From NCBI GenBank assembly GCA_963920665.1, contig OY987271.1:9737350-9801349 (forward strand): DNA of 64,000 bases, written 5' to 3'. How positions within the stretch are numbered: the first letter of the stretch is position 1; each line of letters begins with the position of its first letter. The notes under the pieces are model-generated. The model made no database searches and was not told where the DNA came from. It was given only the letters and a program-made list of their open reading frames with translations. Origin of the DNA: Straminergon stramineum. Lineage: Eukaryota; Streptophyta; Bryopsida; Hypnales; Calliergonaceae. Shown here piece by piece: positions 23,201 to 35,456 of this stretch. The position numbers and the translations under genes are program-made.

Positions 23201-26200
23201 ATGGCAGTGCCTCCGGAGCGTCAATTGTCCATTCCAAGTGCTGCAGGAATGGAAAGACAACTCTCCACTCACAGTGCTGGTGGCGCGGCCAAGTGTTTCC
23301 CAGTGGAGTTTATGCTGGAGAACGGAATCTTCACCATGCCTGTGACGCAACCTCCCATTGTCTCCCTCCCTCGCAAGGTTCGTGGGTTTCCACACCATTT
23401 GGATTTGCACACTATTTGAATTTGTGCATGGTAAACTGATCTTCAGCGGAGAGCTTGACTCCCGACTCCCGAGTTGCAATGTCGAATAGGTGGGCAACAT
23501 GTTGTGCTCAAAATGTTTGGAATTTTTGAAGAATTACATAGTCAATGTCCAGTGAATAGGATAAAGTCACTACGATAAACTAGGAATGAGAACTGTCTTG
23601 GAGAGAAAAGGACATTTGTCCAATTCTTTCATAAACCCAGTTTAAGGACATTGGTTCAATTCTTTCATGAACCCAATTCAAGGACATTTTAATTTTCAAT
23701 TTCCATATTGGATTCTCCTGGGAAAGCATCGTCATCCTCTAGATTTTCAACATTTTGAGCACTTGACACTCAGTCTGGGAATCCGCCATGTTGACAAGTA
23801 CGTAATTAAGGTCATCTGATATGTGATGACACAGTCACGTCCACTGACCTGCTCATGTGCAAAGCTAAGAAACAGGTTGCCACGGAGCTTATCGGCACGT
23901 TTGTCTTGATCTTTGCGGCGACGGCCGCTTCCATAGTGAATGAGAAGACGGGAGGGTCCGTCACTCTGCTGGGGAATGCCGCAACGTCGGGGCTGGCCAT
24001 CATGATCGTCATCTTCGCCACAGGCCACATCTCGGGTGCCCACGTGAACCCCGCCATCACCATAGCCTTTGCTGCCCTTCGCCATTTCCCTTGGATCCAG
24101 GTGAGCAGCCAACTTAGCTGGGTTCTTGGTTCTGGATCCCAGAAGAAAAAAGAGAAAAAAAGCCAAAGTTTAGATTCTTTCAACAAATAGAATCATAATA
24201 AATCAATAACCACGAGTGGTTGGCTACGAGTATTATAACAATGCCACTCGGACTTTTAATTTCTCAAACATTCTTCAGACACGTACTGAATCGATCAATG
24301 TAAGTTCACCTCAATTGATCACTGATTGTTTGGGGAATCCAGGTGCCATTCTACATTGCAGCACAAGTGTTGGGTTCCATTGCGGCATCCTTTGCACTCA
24401 AGGGCATCTTTCATCCCTACATGCACGGTGGAGTGACAATCCCACACGGCAACGAGTGGTCTTCGTTTGTGATGGAGTTCATCATCTCCTTCAACCTCAT
24501 GTTTGTGATCATCGCCGTTGCAACCGACACTCGCGCTGTAAGTCGTCACTCACTCTACAATTTACGGTATTCTGTCTGTCTCCTCCATCCATGTTTGCTG
24601 CGCAGAATCTGCATCTGCTCAAAGTTCTTGCACACCCATATCAAATGAATCACCCTTTGAGATTAAATCTATACCTTAAGTTAGGTTGTTTGTTTGTTTT
24701 GTTTGTTACGTTGAGATCTCCCGGACCGTGCATCCCCGACCGACTGCTTGGTACCGTCGGAAAGCCCCTTGGCGAGGAGGGGTGCATACTGCACAGGCTT
24801 TGTTTCGTGGCATTTGGCCTACAGTGTGAAAGTCATTGAATTTTGAAGTTTTTATGAACTAAAAAATTAGAAAATTACTTTTACTTTGATTTTGACTGTG
24901 ACAATGGCATAGGGCACACTAGTGTATTTGGTTTTTAGAGATGATTTGGGGAGTTTTTCTTCACATTAATCTGGTTATACCTTAAATGGGGTTGTTTGTT
25001 TTGTTTGTTTGTTTGTTGTGGTGAGATTTGTGGAACCATGTGTCCCCTGGCCACGTTCTTAGTACCATTAGAAAGCTCTCACTAAGAAGGGGTGTATGGA
25101 CTTTGTTTCATGACTTTTTGGCTCACAATAGAAAAATATGTTGTTTTTACTTCTATTTTCTAATATTGTGGCAATGGCACAATGCATACTAGTATTTATA
25201 AAAATATGTTCATTTTATTGCATCATGTAACCTTGTCAAGCCTTATTTCAAGGTAATTGAGGTGATAGTTAGGATAAAGTGATAAACTACTCAAAGTTGA
25301 TATTTTTTTGTTATATCACTATAAGTACCTTGTGTTTTTTGCATTTCTTGCATTTTTTTTTACATCCACTTGTTTTGATATTAAGTGTGATGTTACAACT
25401 AATGTCTTGACATTACATTTGATGTCATTGTTGACATAAAAATATGGACTTTAGAAAAAATGCTTAAAAAAATATGGGGTTCTTCTAATGTGTGCAAGAT
25501 TCTTCCGTCATATGCAATATTTGTACTTCATTTGCAAATTTTTTAATAAAGGTAGTGTTAGTTTAGTCTTCCAACATGTCATCTCAAAGCACTTTTTCTT
25601 TTTCAATTCTAAGAGAATCAACCATTTGCATTTTATTGTAACCAATAAATGACTAAAATTCTTCATATGATTAAAAATGAACATGGATATAATTAATAAT
25701 GCCCAAACACAAAAGCAAGTCTCTAAAAGAGACATTTTGACATTGAAGGTGCATTCTTGTGTAGGTGGGAGAGCTCGCGGGCATTGCTATAGGTGGTTGT
25801 GTGATGATGAACATGTTGATAGCTAGGTACCAAAAGTTCTCTCCTTCAATCCCACTCAATGAAATGTATCATTGGATCCTATTTATTATTGAACCTCACT
25901 TGAAAGTAATTTAAATCATTAAAGTCAAACTAAAGATGGGAAGAAAAAAACTATTCACCTTGAGAAATAGGGGAGTTGTTTTATCTCAAGCTCTTGAAGC
26001 ACAAGATGTGGAAAGTTCCACATTAGTACATTACTATCTACTTTATCTACTTACCATCACCCAAAGTTCTAGATGCAGCAAAGGCTCAATTTATAAGCTG
26101 AATTTTATTATGAGTTCAATTTTAGACATATTATTGTTATTATTGACATATTCCAAAGTGAGTTTGTAAACCATGTGAGAATATAGTTATGAAATAAAGC

Positions 26201-26943
26201 AAAAGTAAGACAAAAAGTTAAAATTATATAAATTTTATTCTCACATATAAAATACATACCAAAAATTACAATCACTGAATACGTGATATCTTCTAGTTTT
26301 GTTTTTTCATGGTTTAATTTTTTTGCCATTATATTTTCATTGTTTCTTCAAGTTTGGAATTAATTATGCTACAATGGTAGGATATTTGCATATACATATA
26401 AATGTATTAACCCTTAAAGGACAAATTGGTGACCATGGAAATATTCCCTTTTGGAACCGTGTGACATCATCTACTATATAAAATCCAAAAATTATTTAGT
26501 GGAAGTCATACTATTGTAGAAGACCTATGCTTTTTTCTCACAAAATTCAAAGGATAAATAGTTGCAATTCTTTGTCTTATAGAAAGAGATTCTTTGTCAT
26601 CCATCGGACACAAAAATTCCGTGTCAACTCTTTCTTATAAGAGTTTAAAATGGGATAGGATTATATTGAGTAGTTTGCACATGTCATAGCCAGTAATAAA
26701 TGCATGATTGTGCTAACATAACCTAAATTGTATTGTTTTTGTATTAGCAGCTCAATATCAGGAGCATCAATGAATCCAGTGCGTAGCTTAGGGCCAGCCA
26801 TAGCAGCCAACAATTACAAAAGCATTTGGCTCTACATTGTTGGGCCAATTGTGGGAATGGTCACTGGTGCTACAACCTATACAGCACTTCGTCTCAAGGG
26901 TGAAGACACTCAAAGCATCCCTGTTCGCATCTTCCGCCGCTGA
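23201..26943 (+). CDS. NIP5: NIP-type aquaporin, NIP5;1-like (boric acid/metalloid channel)
   Basis: NIPs are six-helix plasma-membrane channels for small uncharged solutes; the NIP5/6 group carries boric acid. Exons: 23201-23381, 23835-24100, 24343-24537, 25765-25826, 26751-26943, phase-consistent, 298 residues, normal for the family. The first pore motif is NPA (132-134), the second NPV (243-245), the variant seen in NIP5/6 proteins. Aligned by eye to NIP5;1, the selectivity-filter positions are Ser112, Ile223, Ala240 and Arg246. ALRHFPW, YIAAQV, SFALKGIFHP, GGVTIP, TDTRAVGELAG and a C-terminal PVR-x-FRR also match NIP5;1. Exon 1 uses a GTGGGT donor four bases past a competing GTTCGT, because only this keeps the frame. 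Introns carry AT-rich DNA, including a TTAA element in intron 4. The three AUG-stop codons before the start suggest boron-dependent translation. Confidence 0.93.
26411..26644 (+). mobile_element. TTAA-type small TIR element in NIP intron 4
   Basis: Begins CCCTTAAAGGACAAATTGG after TTAA (26407-26410) and matches 49687-49894 and, inverted, 27197-27418 across GTGACCATGG-like and TGTGACATCATCTACT blocks. The right end is degenerate (GAGT before TTAA at 26645). Confidence 0.65.
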
Positions 26944-27043
26944 AATTGTTGCCACCCCCCAATTAGAAAAACTTCATGTAAACCTCTAGTTGGAAACTAA
27001 ACCATATATATATGAGTAGTAGATATTAATTAACCCTAGAAGG

Positions 27044-27489
27044 GCCTCAAAGCCCTTTGTAGCCGTATAGTATATTACGTATTTGGTGGTATTTGATTAG
27101 GAAAACATTGACCAGTTGAAATACTTTTCAAGCCAAAATAAATTATTGAACTTGATAGAATATAAATAAAAATGTTTGAAACTACTCATCTATTAACCCC
27201 TAGACAACGCGGCAAACATTTTGTGCATGATGAATGACAAGGAATACTCATGTGTAGGACAAAAGTACAACTATTCATCCTTGGAATTAGGGTTGGAAAG
27301 GGGAGATCTTCTACAGTAGTTTGACTCCCAATGAGTATTTTTTATTTTTGTAATGTGGATGATGTCACAAGGTTCCAAACTGGGTGATCTCTACGGTCAC
27401 CAACTTGGCGTTCAAGGGTTAAACCACAATTGAAGAGTTATAAAGCTAAATACAAGTCATATGGAGGGACCCCAAGGGCCTTTCAAGGG
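27044..27489. mobile_element. TTAA-flanked TIR element with a nested element
   Basis: Left end CCCTAGAAGGGCC, right end the complement of CCCTTGAAAGGCC (11 of 13 match), TTAA on both sides (27040-27043, 27490-27493). It lies 100 bases after the NIP stop codon, so may be in the NIP 3' untranslated region. Removing the inner element leaves about 220 bp. Confidence 0.75.
27197..27418 (-). mobile_element. Nested TTAA-flanked small TIR element, 222 bp
   Basis: Flanked by TTAA (27193-27196, 27419-27422), left end CCCCTAGAC, right end TTCAAGGG. It is an inverted relative of 26411-26644 and 49687-49894 and sits inside the element at 27044-27489. Confidence 0.75.
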
Positions 27490-27493
27490 TTAA

Positions 27494-29162
27494 CAATTGT
27501 CTTTGATGCACTAGCTAGTATATGAATACATCAATAATGTTGGGCATGTCCTAAGTATAAACCTTAGGGGCTTACAATGTAACCCCATCATGGATTCATG
27601 GTGGCTTGATTAGTATTATATTGGTTATAAATATACTCCATAGTAGTATTTATTATGTGTATCATTTTTTATTATTTCTACCAAAAATGTTTATTATTTA
27701 GAGTTTGTATGGAAAAAAAATGATTATATTATTTGTACGATATTATGTATTATCAATATGGATTAATAAGTATGTTATACATCATAACATATCATTTTCA
27801 TGCGACACAAACTCACAATTTTTTAAATAGATCCCATATTGTTTAGATAAAATTAATATTTGATTCTTTAAATCCATGATATGAATCCTTCAATTACTTA
27901 GTGTTATGAATTTTTTTTAATAATTGGGATATGAAATTATTGTGACTTTTTGAGAAAATATGAATAAATTTTGTATCAACTAAAATTACAAAAAATTTGA
28001 ATTTTCTTCATAGATGAATATTATAGGAAAGAACCTTTTGATGCAAAATCTTTTTTAATTCATTCCACAATTATAAAATGAGTATGATATAGCCATACCC
28101 CCTAAATGTCAAATTGCAATAATGATCCAAATTAGAAGTGTCATATGTCGTTGGATCTAGTTCAGTACATAGACAAACTTTTGTCATTAGTGTAGACCTC
28201 AATTCATGCACCTTCTATGTCAAGTACATATAAAAAATCTTATCACTATGAAAATTGGACTTTGCAGATTTTCAAGGAGTAAATAGGTGTTTGCATAAGA
28301 CTTTTGAGTAGTAGGGAGGCTTAGAGGTATTCTTAGTATGACATTGTCATTCTAACTATAATGTAACAAAACTAACTTGTATTACAAAGACCCATAATTC
28401 ATAAACAAATTTGCATTCAAGATTTTCTACAATGAAAGGACCCATGGAAGAAAGCAATGGGACCCTTGACTTGCCTTGAAGTTTAACCCTATAAAAGACA
28501 TTACAAACTTGACTAGTACTTTGAAAGTCAAAACCTAAATTTTCACATAGTTATTGATTTTAAATGTTTTAAAGCTTGATTAATAAATTGCAGCTCCAGT
28601 AATCTATAATTTACTCCATCTGCTTTTTTTTCAAAATTGTGAAAATTGTAACTTTTGAGACACTTTGAAGAGAGCATCTTGAAAGCTCAAAATTCACCGC
28701 TTTTGAACTTTTTCTACAGTAAATTTCTCTTGAATGTTCCAAGTTACGGTTACCTCGTAACTTGCATCGAGACGACGCGAAATTTGCATTCCCGAAGCTT
28801 AACATCACCTGCATCTGCTCACATTTGTATCACCTCACGATGTATGTCCCACAATTTTTTCGAAAACCGAAGATATGCGTCTTCAGATAATACTCTCGAA
28901 ACTGCAGTTGTCAAATTTCTGCTGCACACATTGAGAAACGCATCTTTGTTCAACTGTATCAATGCGAATTTTTTTGATGCAATTTGGCCAAATTGCCAAG
29001 TCCGTGTCACTAATTGCGCATTGCAGCCAACTCGAGCTGCTAGAGTGTTTGGTGTGGTGTAGAGTGCCTTTAGAAATGGGGAGTCGAGAAGCTTATGGAA
29101 GGGTTAGCGTGGAAATCTTTGGGGCTGGACGAATGCCGAGTTCACTAACGTAGCGGAGACAG
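27494..29162. other. Intergenic region and ArfGAP promoter
   Basis: AT-rich to about 28600, with a degenerate repeat at 28098-28300 that resembles 15760-15975. From about 28700 the base composition becomes more balanced; this is probably ArfGAP promoter and leader. The 135-codon forward open frame at 28655-29062 is not recognised and probably not coding. Confidence 0.45.
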
Positions 29163-30336
29163 ATGGAGCAAGAGTTGCGGAAGTTGCTTAAGAGACCAGG
29201 AAATGACGCATGTGCAGATTGCGGGGGGCGCTACCCCCGATTCGCCTCCATCAGCTTGGCCGTCTTCCTGTGCAATCGCTGTTACGGAATCCATCGGTCG
29301 ATAGGAACCCACGTGACGCGCACCAAGACTGTGGGGTTGGATCGCTGGAGCCCCGATGAGGTGCATCGAATGAGTTCCATAGGAAATATTGTTGCGAATT
29401 CGTACTGGGAAGGTGCTTATCTATTGCTCTACTGAAATTGATCGAAAACGCTGAAATCTAGGAGTAGTTTTCTCCCGACTCCTAATTTGTTGCGATCTGG
29501 TGAGGTTTTAGGGTTTAGGGTATACTATTCCACCGTGTGTGCAATTTCTATAGTGAGCTTAATGAGCTCACTATCAATGAACCCCAAAGGAAATGTTGTT
29601 GCGAATTCTTATTGAGAAGGTGCGATTGCGTCATCATACTTTTTGCTATTCCAAAATTGATTGAAAATGTTGGAATCTATGAGCAGCTCTCTCTCCAAAC
29701 CTAATTTATTGCAATCTAGTGAGGTTTAGGGTTTACCATTCCACCTTGTGTGTAATTTCTATTGTGAGCTCAGAATCTCTATTGTTAACTGTTGCAGAAA
29801 ATGCTCCTCCAATTTTCAAACGTCCGAATGCCGACTCTCCAGATTTTGAAGTCGAGAAATGGATTCGCGACAAGTATGAGAGAAAGCTTTTCTGCTCTTC
29901 AAGCCGAGAACCGCCTTCCGTGAATCCACAAGTAAGTAAAACCTGTCTACTAATTGAGATTTAAGTGTGATTGATTTGCATGTCACATGCTGAGAATTGC
30001 AAGTCGGAAAGGATACCGACATGATTGCATTGCCATTTGCAGATGGTTGAGCCTGCTCACCCTGATGCCTCGACAAGAAGCGTGAGTCCCAAAGTAAAAT
30101 TGCTGCCTCAGGGAACTCTACGATGTGGTCCGGACTGTGCATCTCCGAGGTCTCTGGGTGAATCCAGCCAAGTGAAGTCTCGTCGACCGAGCCAGCCTTG
30201 TACTAACAACTCGGCCTTAGCTTCACAAGTTCCCTCTAGCTCACAGTCTGGTACTGATCATGCTCATAAAAATGCGGAACAATCTGAGGTAGTGTTTGAT
30301 GACGATGAAGAGTTTGGAGAGTTTGTGCAGGCGTAG
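29163..30336 (+). CDS. ArfGAP-domain protein (Arf GTPase-activating protein)
   Basis: ArfGAPs stimulate GTP hydrolysis on Arf GTPases and so control vesicle coats. Exons: 29163-29412, 29798-29931, 30043-30336; 225 residues. The zinc finger is intact: Cys17-x2-Cys20-x16-Cys37-x2-Cys40, followed by GIHR with the catalytic arginine at 45, then LDRW and GN-x-VANSYWE. The later half is Ser/Pro-rich and disordered, ending in an acidic DDDEEFGEF motif five residues from the end, of the type bound by the ear domains of AP-1 gamma-adaptin and GGA proteins. Most resembles short SMAP/AGD-type ArfGAPs; no PH, BAR or ankyrin domains. Intron 1 contains a tandem copy of the exon 1 end. Confidence 0.88.
29374..29770 (+). 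repeat. Tandem duplication over the ArfGAP exon 1/intron 1 junction
   Basis: Two imperfect copies of about 200 bp: 29374-29575 and 29580-29770. Both contain GGAAAT-TTGTTGCGAATTC, then the splice-donor region, then AAATTGAT-GAAAA, then GTGAGGTTT-AGGGTTTA. In the second copy the exon-like part carries a stop in place of the Trp codon (TGG to TGA). Confidence 0.7.
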
Positions 30337-33083
30337 TCACCTGTCGAGAGGAATGGACTTTTTTCATGTGAAAGTGGATTGGCATATGACTTGGCTGAGG
30401 TTTGATGCTTTCTGACCAGGGGTGGTTACAGCTTTTTCTTGATGTAGAAAACGTCATCCTATTAAGAGAATTGTGGCCGTCAGCGTTCCAGTGCTTATTG
30501 TACGTGGCATTTTCTTGAAGGGAACCTAGTGAAATGAGCTCTGATCGAGTAGGGCATTGGATTCTTGCGATCAGGTTAGTAACAAGAGCAAGCAATTTAT
30601 TTCCTTTTCAGTAAAGATTAAGCGTGAGCTTGCACATTCGCAAGTTCTGTACAATTCCTCCATAGCTACTCACCTTTGAGGACGACCACCCACCTTTGAC
30701 GGTAGTGCACGTCAATGTTTGCGCAGCAGACGTATCATTCTCTTCCGCCTTACTCCAGAATATATAGTGAGTTTTGGATTGGGTAAGTCAATTTCCTAGG
30801 GTTCAGTTCCTTAGTGCGGGACACATGTAGAGTCGGGAACCAAACGTCGATCATCTGATAAAAGGCAGGGTCGGCAGGGGAAGCCCCGAATGCTTATCCA
30901 CGTTTGGTCGACGAAGAGGTCTGTCAAGATCAACTACCCACGTAAAATGTCACTGTCACTCATCCCTCCCAAACATCCCTACATTCTTCTGAACTTTCGA
31001 ATTCTCCTGCATTCTGAAAGCGCCCAAACCAAGCCGGCAATTGCTCCGGAACTTTTCATATTTTATTGCTTTTATTACTGTGGATTCAAAATGCCCCAAA
31101 CTGAGTTGGCAATTGATCTGGAATTTCAAAGAAACTTTAAGAGGCACTTACCAATCTCTACACTGCACTAACAATGTATATTACAAGCATCTTCAAGTGT
31201 TCAAACCCTCTCAAGGAAGCAAATCTTCTATTTTGTAGCTATTGAACTAGGCATACACACATTTGTTGCTCTCACTTCCACTCCTAGCAATTGTCTACAA
31301 TTTCCTGACGATTTTGAACTACTACCTAAAGTTGTAGATTGTGATGTTATCTTGTGGAATATCTATGGGGAAAGTGCATGATTGTTGTAGAGTAGGTGGA
31401 TATTGGTGTTGTTGTGGACAAAGACATCGTAGGAAGACAAAAAGTTCTAGATGAGGTACTTAGTTTGAGAATTCAAACTTCACTATCAAATAGGCTTTCA
31501 CTCTCATGTACCACTAGAACAAGAAGGTCCCTTAAGGCAATGCTTGAATTGATGCAAAAGTGAAAAAGAGCCACTAATGTAGATTGGTGTATACATTGTT
31601 GCAAAATTTGTATGTAGGTTATGAGTGGTGAATAATATGAGAGAATTGGTAAACCAAGTAAGATTGTTGAGATTCATGAGAGCAAATTTGGGAAAAGAAA
31701 GTATCATAGGGAAAGGAGAGTGGAAGCTAAGGACAATGGATTTTGGAGGACATTGAGAGAAGTAGTGTGAAGGTCTTCTTGGCATGTGTGCCAAACTAAA
31801 CCACCATAACCCTAGAAGAGATCATTTTCAAGTATGTGTAACATGGGACAAAGATCTTGAGTGACTATTGGACTTCTAACTCACAAGGGTTCAAACAACA
31901 AGGATACATCTACAAGACTATCAAACACTCAAGGTAATCTAATGACCCAAGTTATTAAACCACATACAAATACAATTGAAGGGATGTAAAGCTCAATGAA
32001 GTGTTTTCTATGAAGATACAATACAATAACATCTCATGATGGTTTTAGATGTTGAATGACCAAGAGATCTCCACATATTTATGTTGGAATGTTACGAAAA
32101 TAGTGGACAATTCAAAATTTGCTGAAATTGGTTACTAATTTAGCAAGCAAATTGTGAAAATTTGTTAAGCCACCAACAAGTTTTCAACAACTATGAAGTG
32201 TTTACTATTTTCCTGCCTTGCAATGGAGAGACTATAATGTGTTTAATTGATTATTGTCCTTATTTGAATTTTTGCATTTCTGTTTCATAGATTTTTTATG
32301 CGCCTCCAGTGACAATATGAGTTGAAATTCTCAGCGGAGTCAGGAAGAACGAAGTCCCGCCCTCCCAACCACCAGTCGGTCACCACTCATAACCGACCGC
32401 AAGTCGGCAACAGAGCTCTGTTCCTCGGAGAAAGCAAACCCCGCGAAGTCGCAAACCTCTTCTCGCATCGCATCTCGAAATCTCGAATCTCGTGCATCTC
32501 TTGCAAATCTTGCTTTCGAATTCGCATTCAGTGTCCTCAATTGATTTCCTTCCGGTTTTGATTCTGCTCATATCATCCGATTCATGATTAGGGTTTCCAC
32601 CTGCACACATGCCATGCTCGTGGCAACGCGGTAACAGGCAGGCACCAATCTAATGCGCAGCCAAGCCAAGCCACGCCAACCGTAACCTCAGGTGCGGTAA
32701 TATTCCTTTCAGAATCCAGCGTTTCTTGCGGTCCACTTCAACGGGTCACCTCATTCTCTTGGTTCATCTCCACAAAAAGAATTCGATACCCAGTTTTGGG
32801 TTTTGCCCTAGCCCAGATGTTGAGTCCCGTTCTTAGATCTTTCCTTTGCCACGTCCAACTTGCAAATCAATCGTCGTCTGTGATCTAAATCTCTGAATGG
32901 GTTTTGCGAAAGCAGGATGTTTGCTGGACCATGTTCTCGAATTTGAAATCCTTGGAGTGGCACCGATGGCGGCGTGGCTTGGTTGCTGAAGGCTTCACAT
33001 TGCGCTCAATCCAAGAGTGCGGGGTTTCCTCGTTGGAACGATTTGGGAGTTCTGTGAAGAGAGAGCTTGAGAGAAGAGGGGCC
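30337..33083. other. Intergenic region between ArfGAP and the kinase
   Basis: No gene is recognised. A tandem duplication with a 72-base offset lies near 31011-31129 (both copies contain GGCAATTG with C/T-rich flanks). From 31200 to 32250 it is AT-rich with no clear repeat family. From about 32320 the DNA is GC-rich and probably holds promoter and leader of the kinase. Confidence 0.45.
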
Positions 33084-35456
33084 ATGGGGTGCACATGGTC
33101 GGGGCTGAACGCTCTGACTGCAGCTGTCAGCGGTGGGGGTGGGGAGGTTTTCATTGGAGAGAGACGGTTTCGGATTCAACGCCAGATCGGGGAAGGAGGA
33201 TTTGCATTCGTTTATCTGGTCAAAGAATTGGACGAGAAGCCTGACGATCCATTCCGCTCTGGTGTGTTTTAGGGTTTCGCTTCCTCTCTCTCTCTCTCTG
33301 TCCATTCCTTTGGTTTTCTTACCGACACTCGTTTTCGTTTGGTTGGGACACGTTAAGGAAAGTGCTTATCGTGGAAAGGGTCTAATCTATGTAAGTTCTT
33401 TTGCTATATATTAGACTCTTTTCCAACTTTAGGTGCTCTTTTGAAGACCCTCGTATATCATAAATCCTATGAGTAGGGTTTTGATCGTACTGGAATGGTT
33501 GTACGGCCTGTCCCAATTAGTGACTGATCAAAATTTGTGAAGGAGCGCCCCGTAGAGGTTGATCTCATTGGCCTTTGGTTTTTGAAAGTATACTGGGGTC
33601 CTTCAGACTTCTGATAGGACCTGGTAACCTTCCATACCCTACAGATCGCCGGTGCTGCACAGGGGGGCCTCTCTACTACACCTGTCCTCTCCGTGCTTTG
33701 TCTTGGTTACTGCCATTAGGCATGCCATGTGGCGTCTTTGATATGGTTTTCCGGGTTGCTATAGTTTTCAATGGGTCTGGTACTCTGGTTGCGTACTTGT
33801 TCTGAATCGTCCATTCACTGAAAATGCAACAGAAGATGGAATGTATGCGATAAAGAAGTTCCTGATTCAGTCCGAGGAGCAGCGGGTGTTGGTGAAACAG
33901 GAGATTGAAGTCTCAAAACTATTCAACCATCCCAATTTACTCCATCTTTTAGATTCGGATGTCATCTCTGCCAAAGTACGCTATGAACTATTTCGTCTGT
34001 TTTTGTTTACTTAGAGGGAGCAAATTATGTTCAAATCCGGTTTATGAACAATTCTTCACATGTCTATGGAATATTCAGAGTTTTGTGATGGTGGAGTACA
34101 GACTGAAACACCAGGGAGTCAGGAGGCTTACTTGCTGTTCCCATTTCACCGGGATGGAACACTCCTTGACCACTTGACTCGTATGCAGTCAGAAAAGAAG
34201 TTTTTCCCGACTATCACTGTCTTATATATATTCCAGCAGGTAACTATTGTCTTTTCCATCAATTTCTGGCTTTGTTTGAGACCAAAGTACAAACATGTGC
34301 TGTAGGATGCAGAATGTTCTCTCGCTCGCTCTTTGTTTGTTGCGATGTAATCAATGCTCATTTGTATCTTCTCTATGTATGGCCATTACTTTCATGTTAT
34401 TTATCTTCAACTGGACAGTGTTCTGTAACAAGTATCTATGACAGATATGTGCAGGATTGAAGGACATGCACACTCATGATCCGCCGTATGCTCACTATGA
34501 CATGAAACCTGGAAACGTGCTTCTTAGCCTACCGCGGAACAAACCGCCGGTAGCAGTGATTATGGACTTTGGTAGTGCCAACCCTGCTCGAAAGCAAATC
34601 CATTCTCGAAAGGAAGCAATGAATGTGCAGGTACCATATCAATAAAGGATCATACTATATTTTCATGTCTTAAGAAGGTTTCCTCATAATCAAAACTTGA
34701 ATAGGGAAGTGGAGAGCATCATCTGTTGTTGATGCCTTGGGTATTGTGGTACAGGAATGGGCCTCACAGCATTGCACAGCTCCATATAGGGCACCCGAGC
34801 TATGGGACACCCCTAGCGAAACGCTTTTAGACGAGCGCACCGATATTTGGGCTCTTGGGTGCACACTCTATGCTATTATGTAAGTGTGCCTACCTTTTCA
34901 AGTCGGGCTTTTTCGTTGATATTTGAGATCTCTTTTGTCTTGCAAGTCAGCTCAAATTTAACTAATCCTAGCTATTTCGTTAAATTATGCCCTGTAGTAT
35001 TTCTAGATGTGGATATTGTTTTAAATTTGAGGTGTTGTACATAGTTCAATGCACCTCAGAAACTGTGTAACGATCTAACATTTGTAGCTTTCTTCATTTA
35101 GAAAGTGCAAAACAAGTTTCAAGTTTTCATAGACCCAGCTTCTTTTTATATCTAGTCATGTTGCAATGCAATGTTGTTTCAGGTATGGAATGTCCCCTTT
35201 TGAGTATTCTCTAAATGAGCAAGGGGGAAGCTTACATCTGGCTATAATAAGCGGGGTCGTGAAATGGCCTCCAGGGCCAAGCCCACCATATCCAGAATCA
35301 CTCCACCTTTTTGTCAAACAGATGGTGAATCCATCAGTGGAATCACGGCCTTACATTCAAGACGTGTGCCTCCGTGTTGATGAACTTATTGAACAGTTTA
35401 GCGGTGTAAACAAGGGTGACGCACGGGGTCTTTGGCCCTTGAAGACCGAGTCTTAG
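33084..35456 (+). CDS. STK16: STK16-type (NAK family) serine/threonine kinase
   Basis: STK16/MPSK1-type kinases are lipid-anchored at the Golgi and work in secretion. Exons: 33084-33261, 33833-33975, 34102-34239, 34445-34630, 34755-34879, 35183-35456; 347 residues. The N-terminus MGCTWSG predicts myristoylation at Gly2 and palmitoylation at Cys3. Kinase landmarks: glycine loop IGEGGFAFV (35-43), Lys67 in YAIKK, catalytic loop AHYDMKPGN with Asp172, Lys174 and Asn177, DFG at 194-196, APE at 228-230. The HRD arginine is replaced by Tyr171. DERTDIWALGCTLYAIMYG-type C-lobe motifs match STK16. Intron 1 holds a CT repeat near 33283-33300. The chosen ATG is the one that gives the myristoylation signal; upstream open frame is leader. 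Confidence 0.9.

Noticed and set aside
28655..29062. 135-codon forward open frame upstream of ArfGAP
   Set aside because: No domain, an overlapping reverse open frame, and a position expected for promoter and leader.
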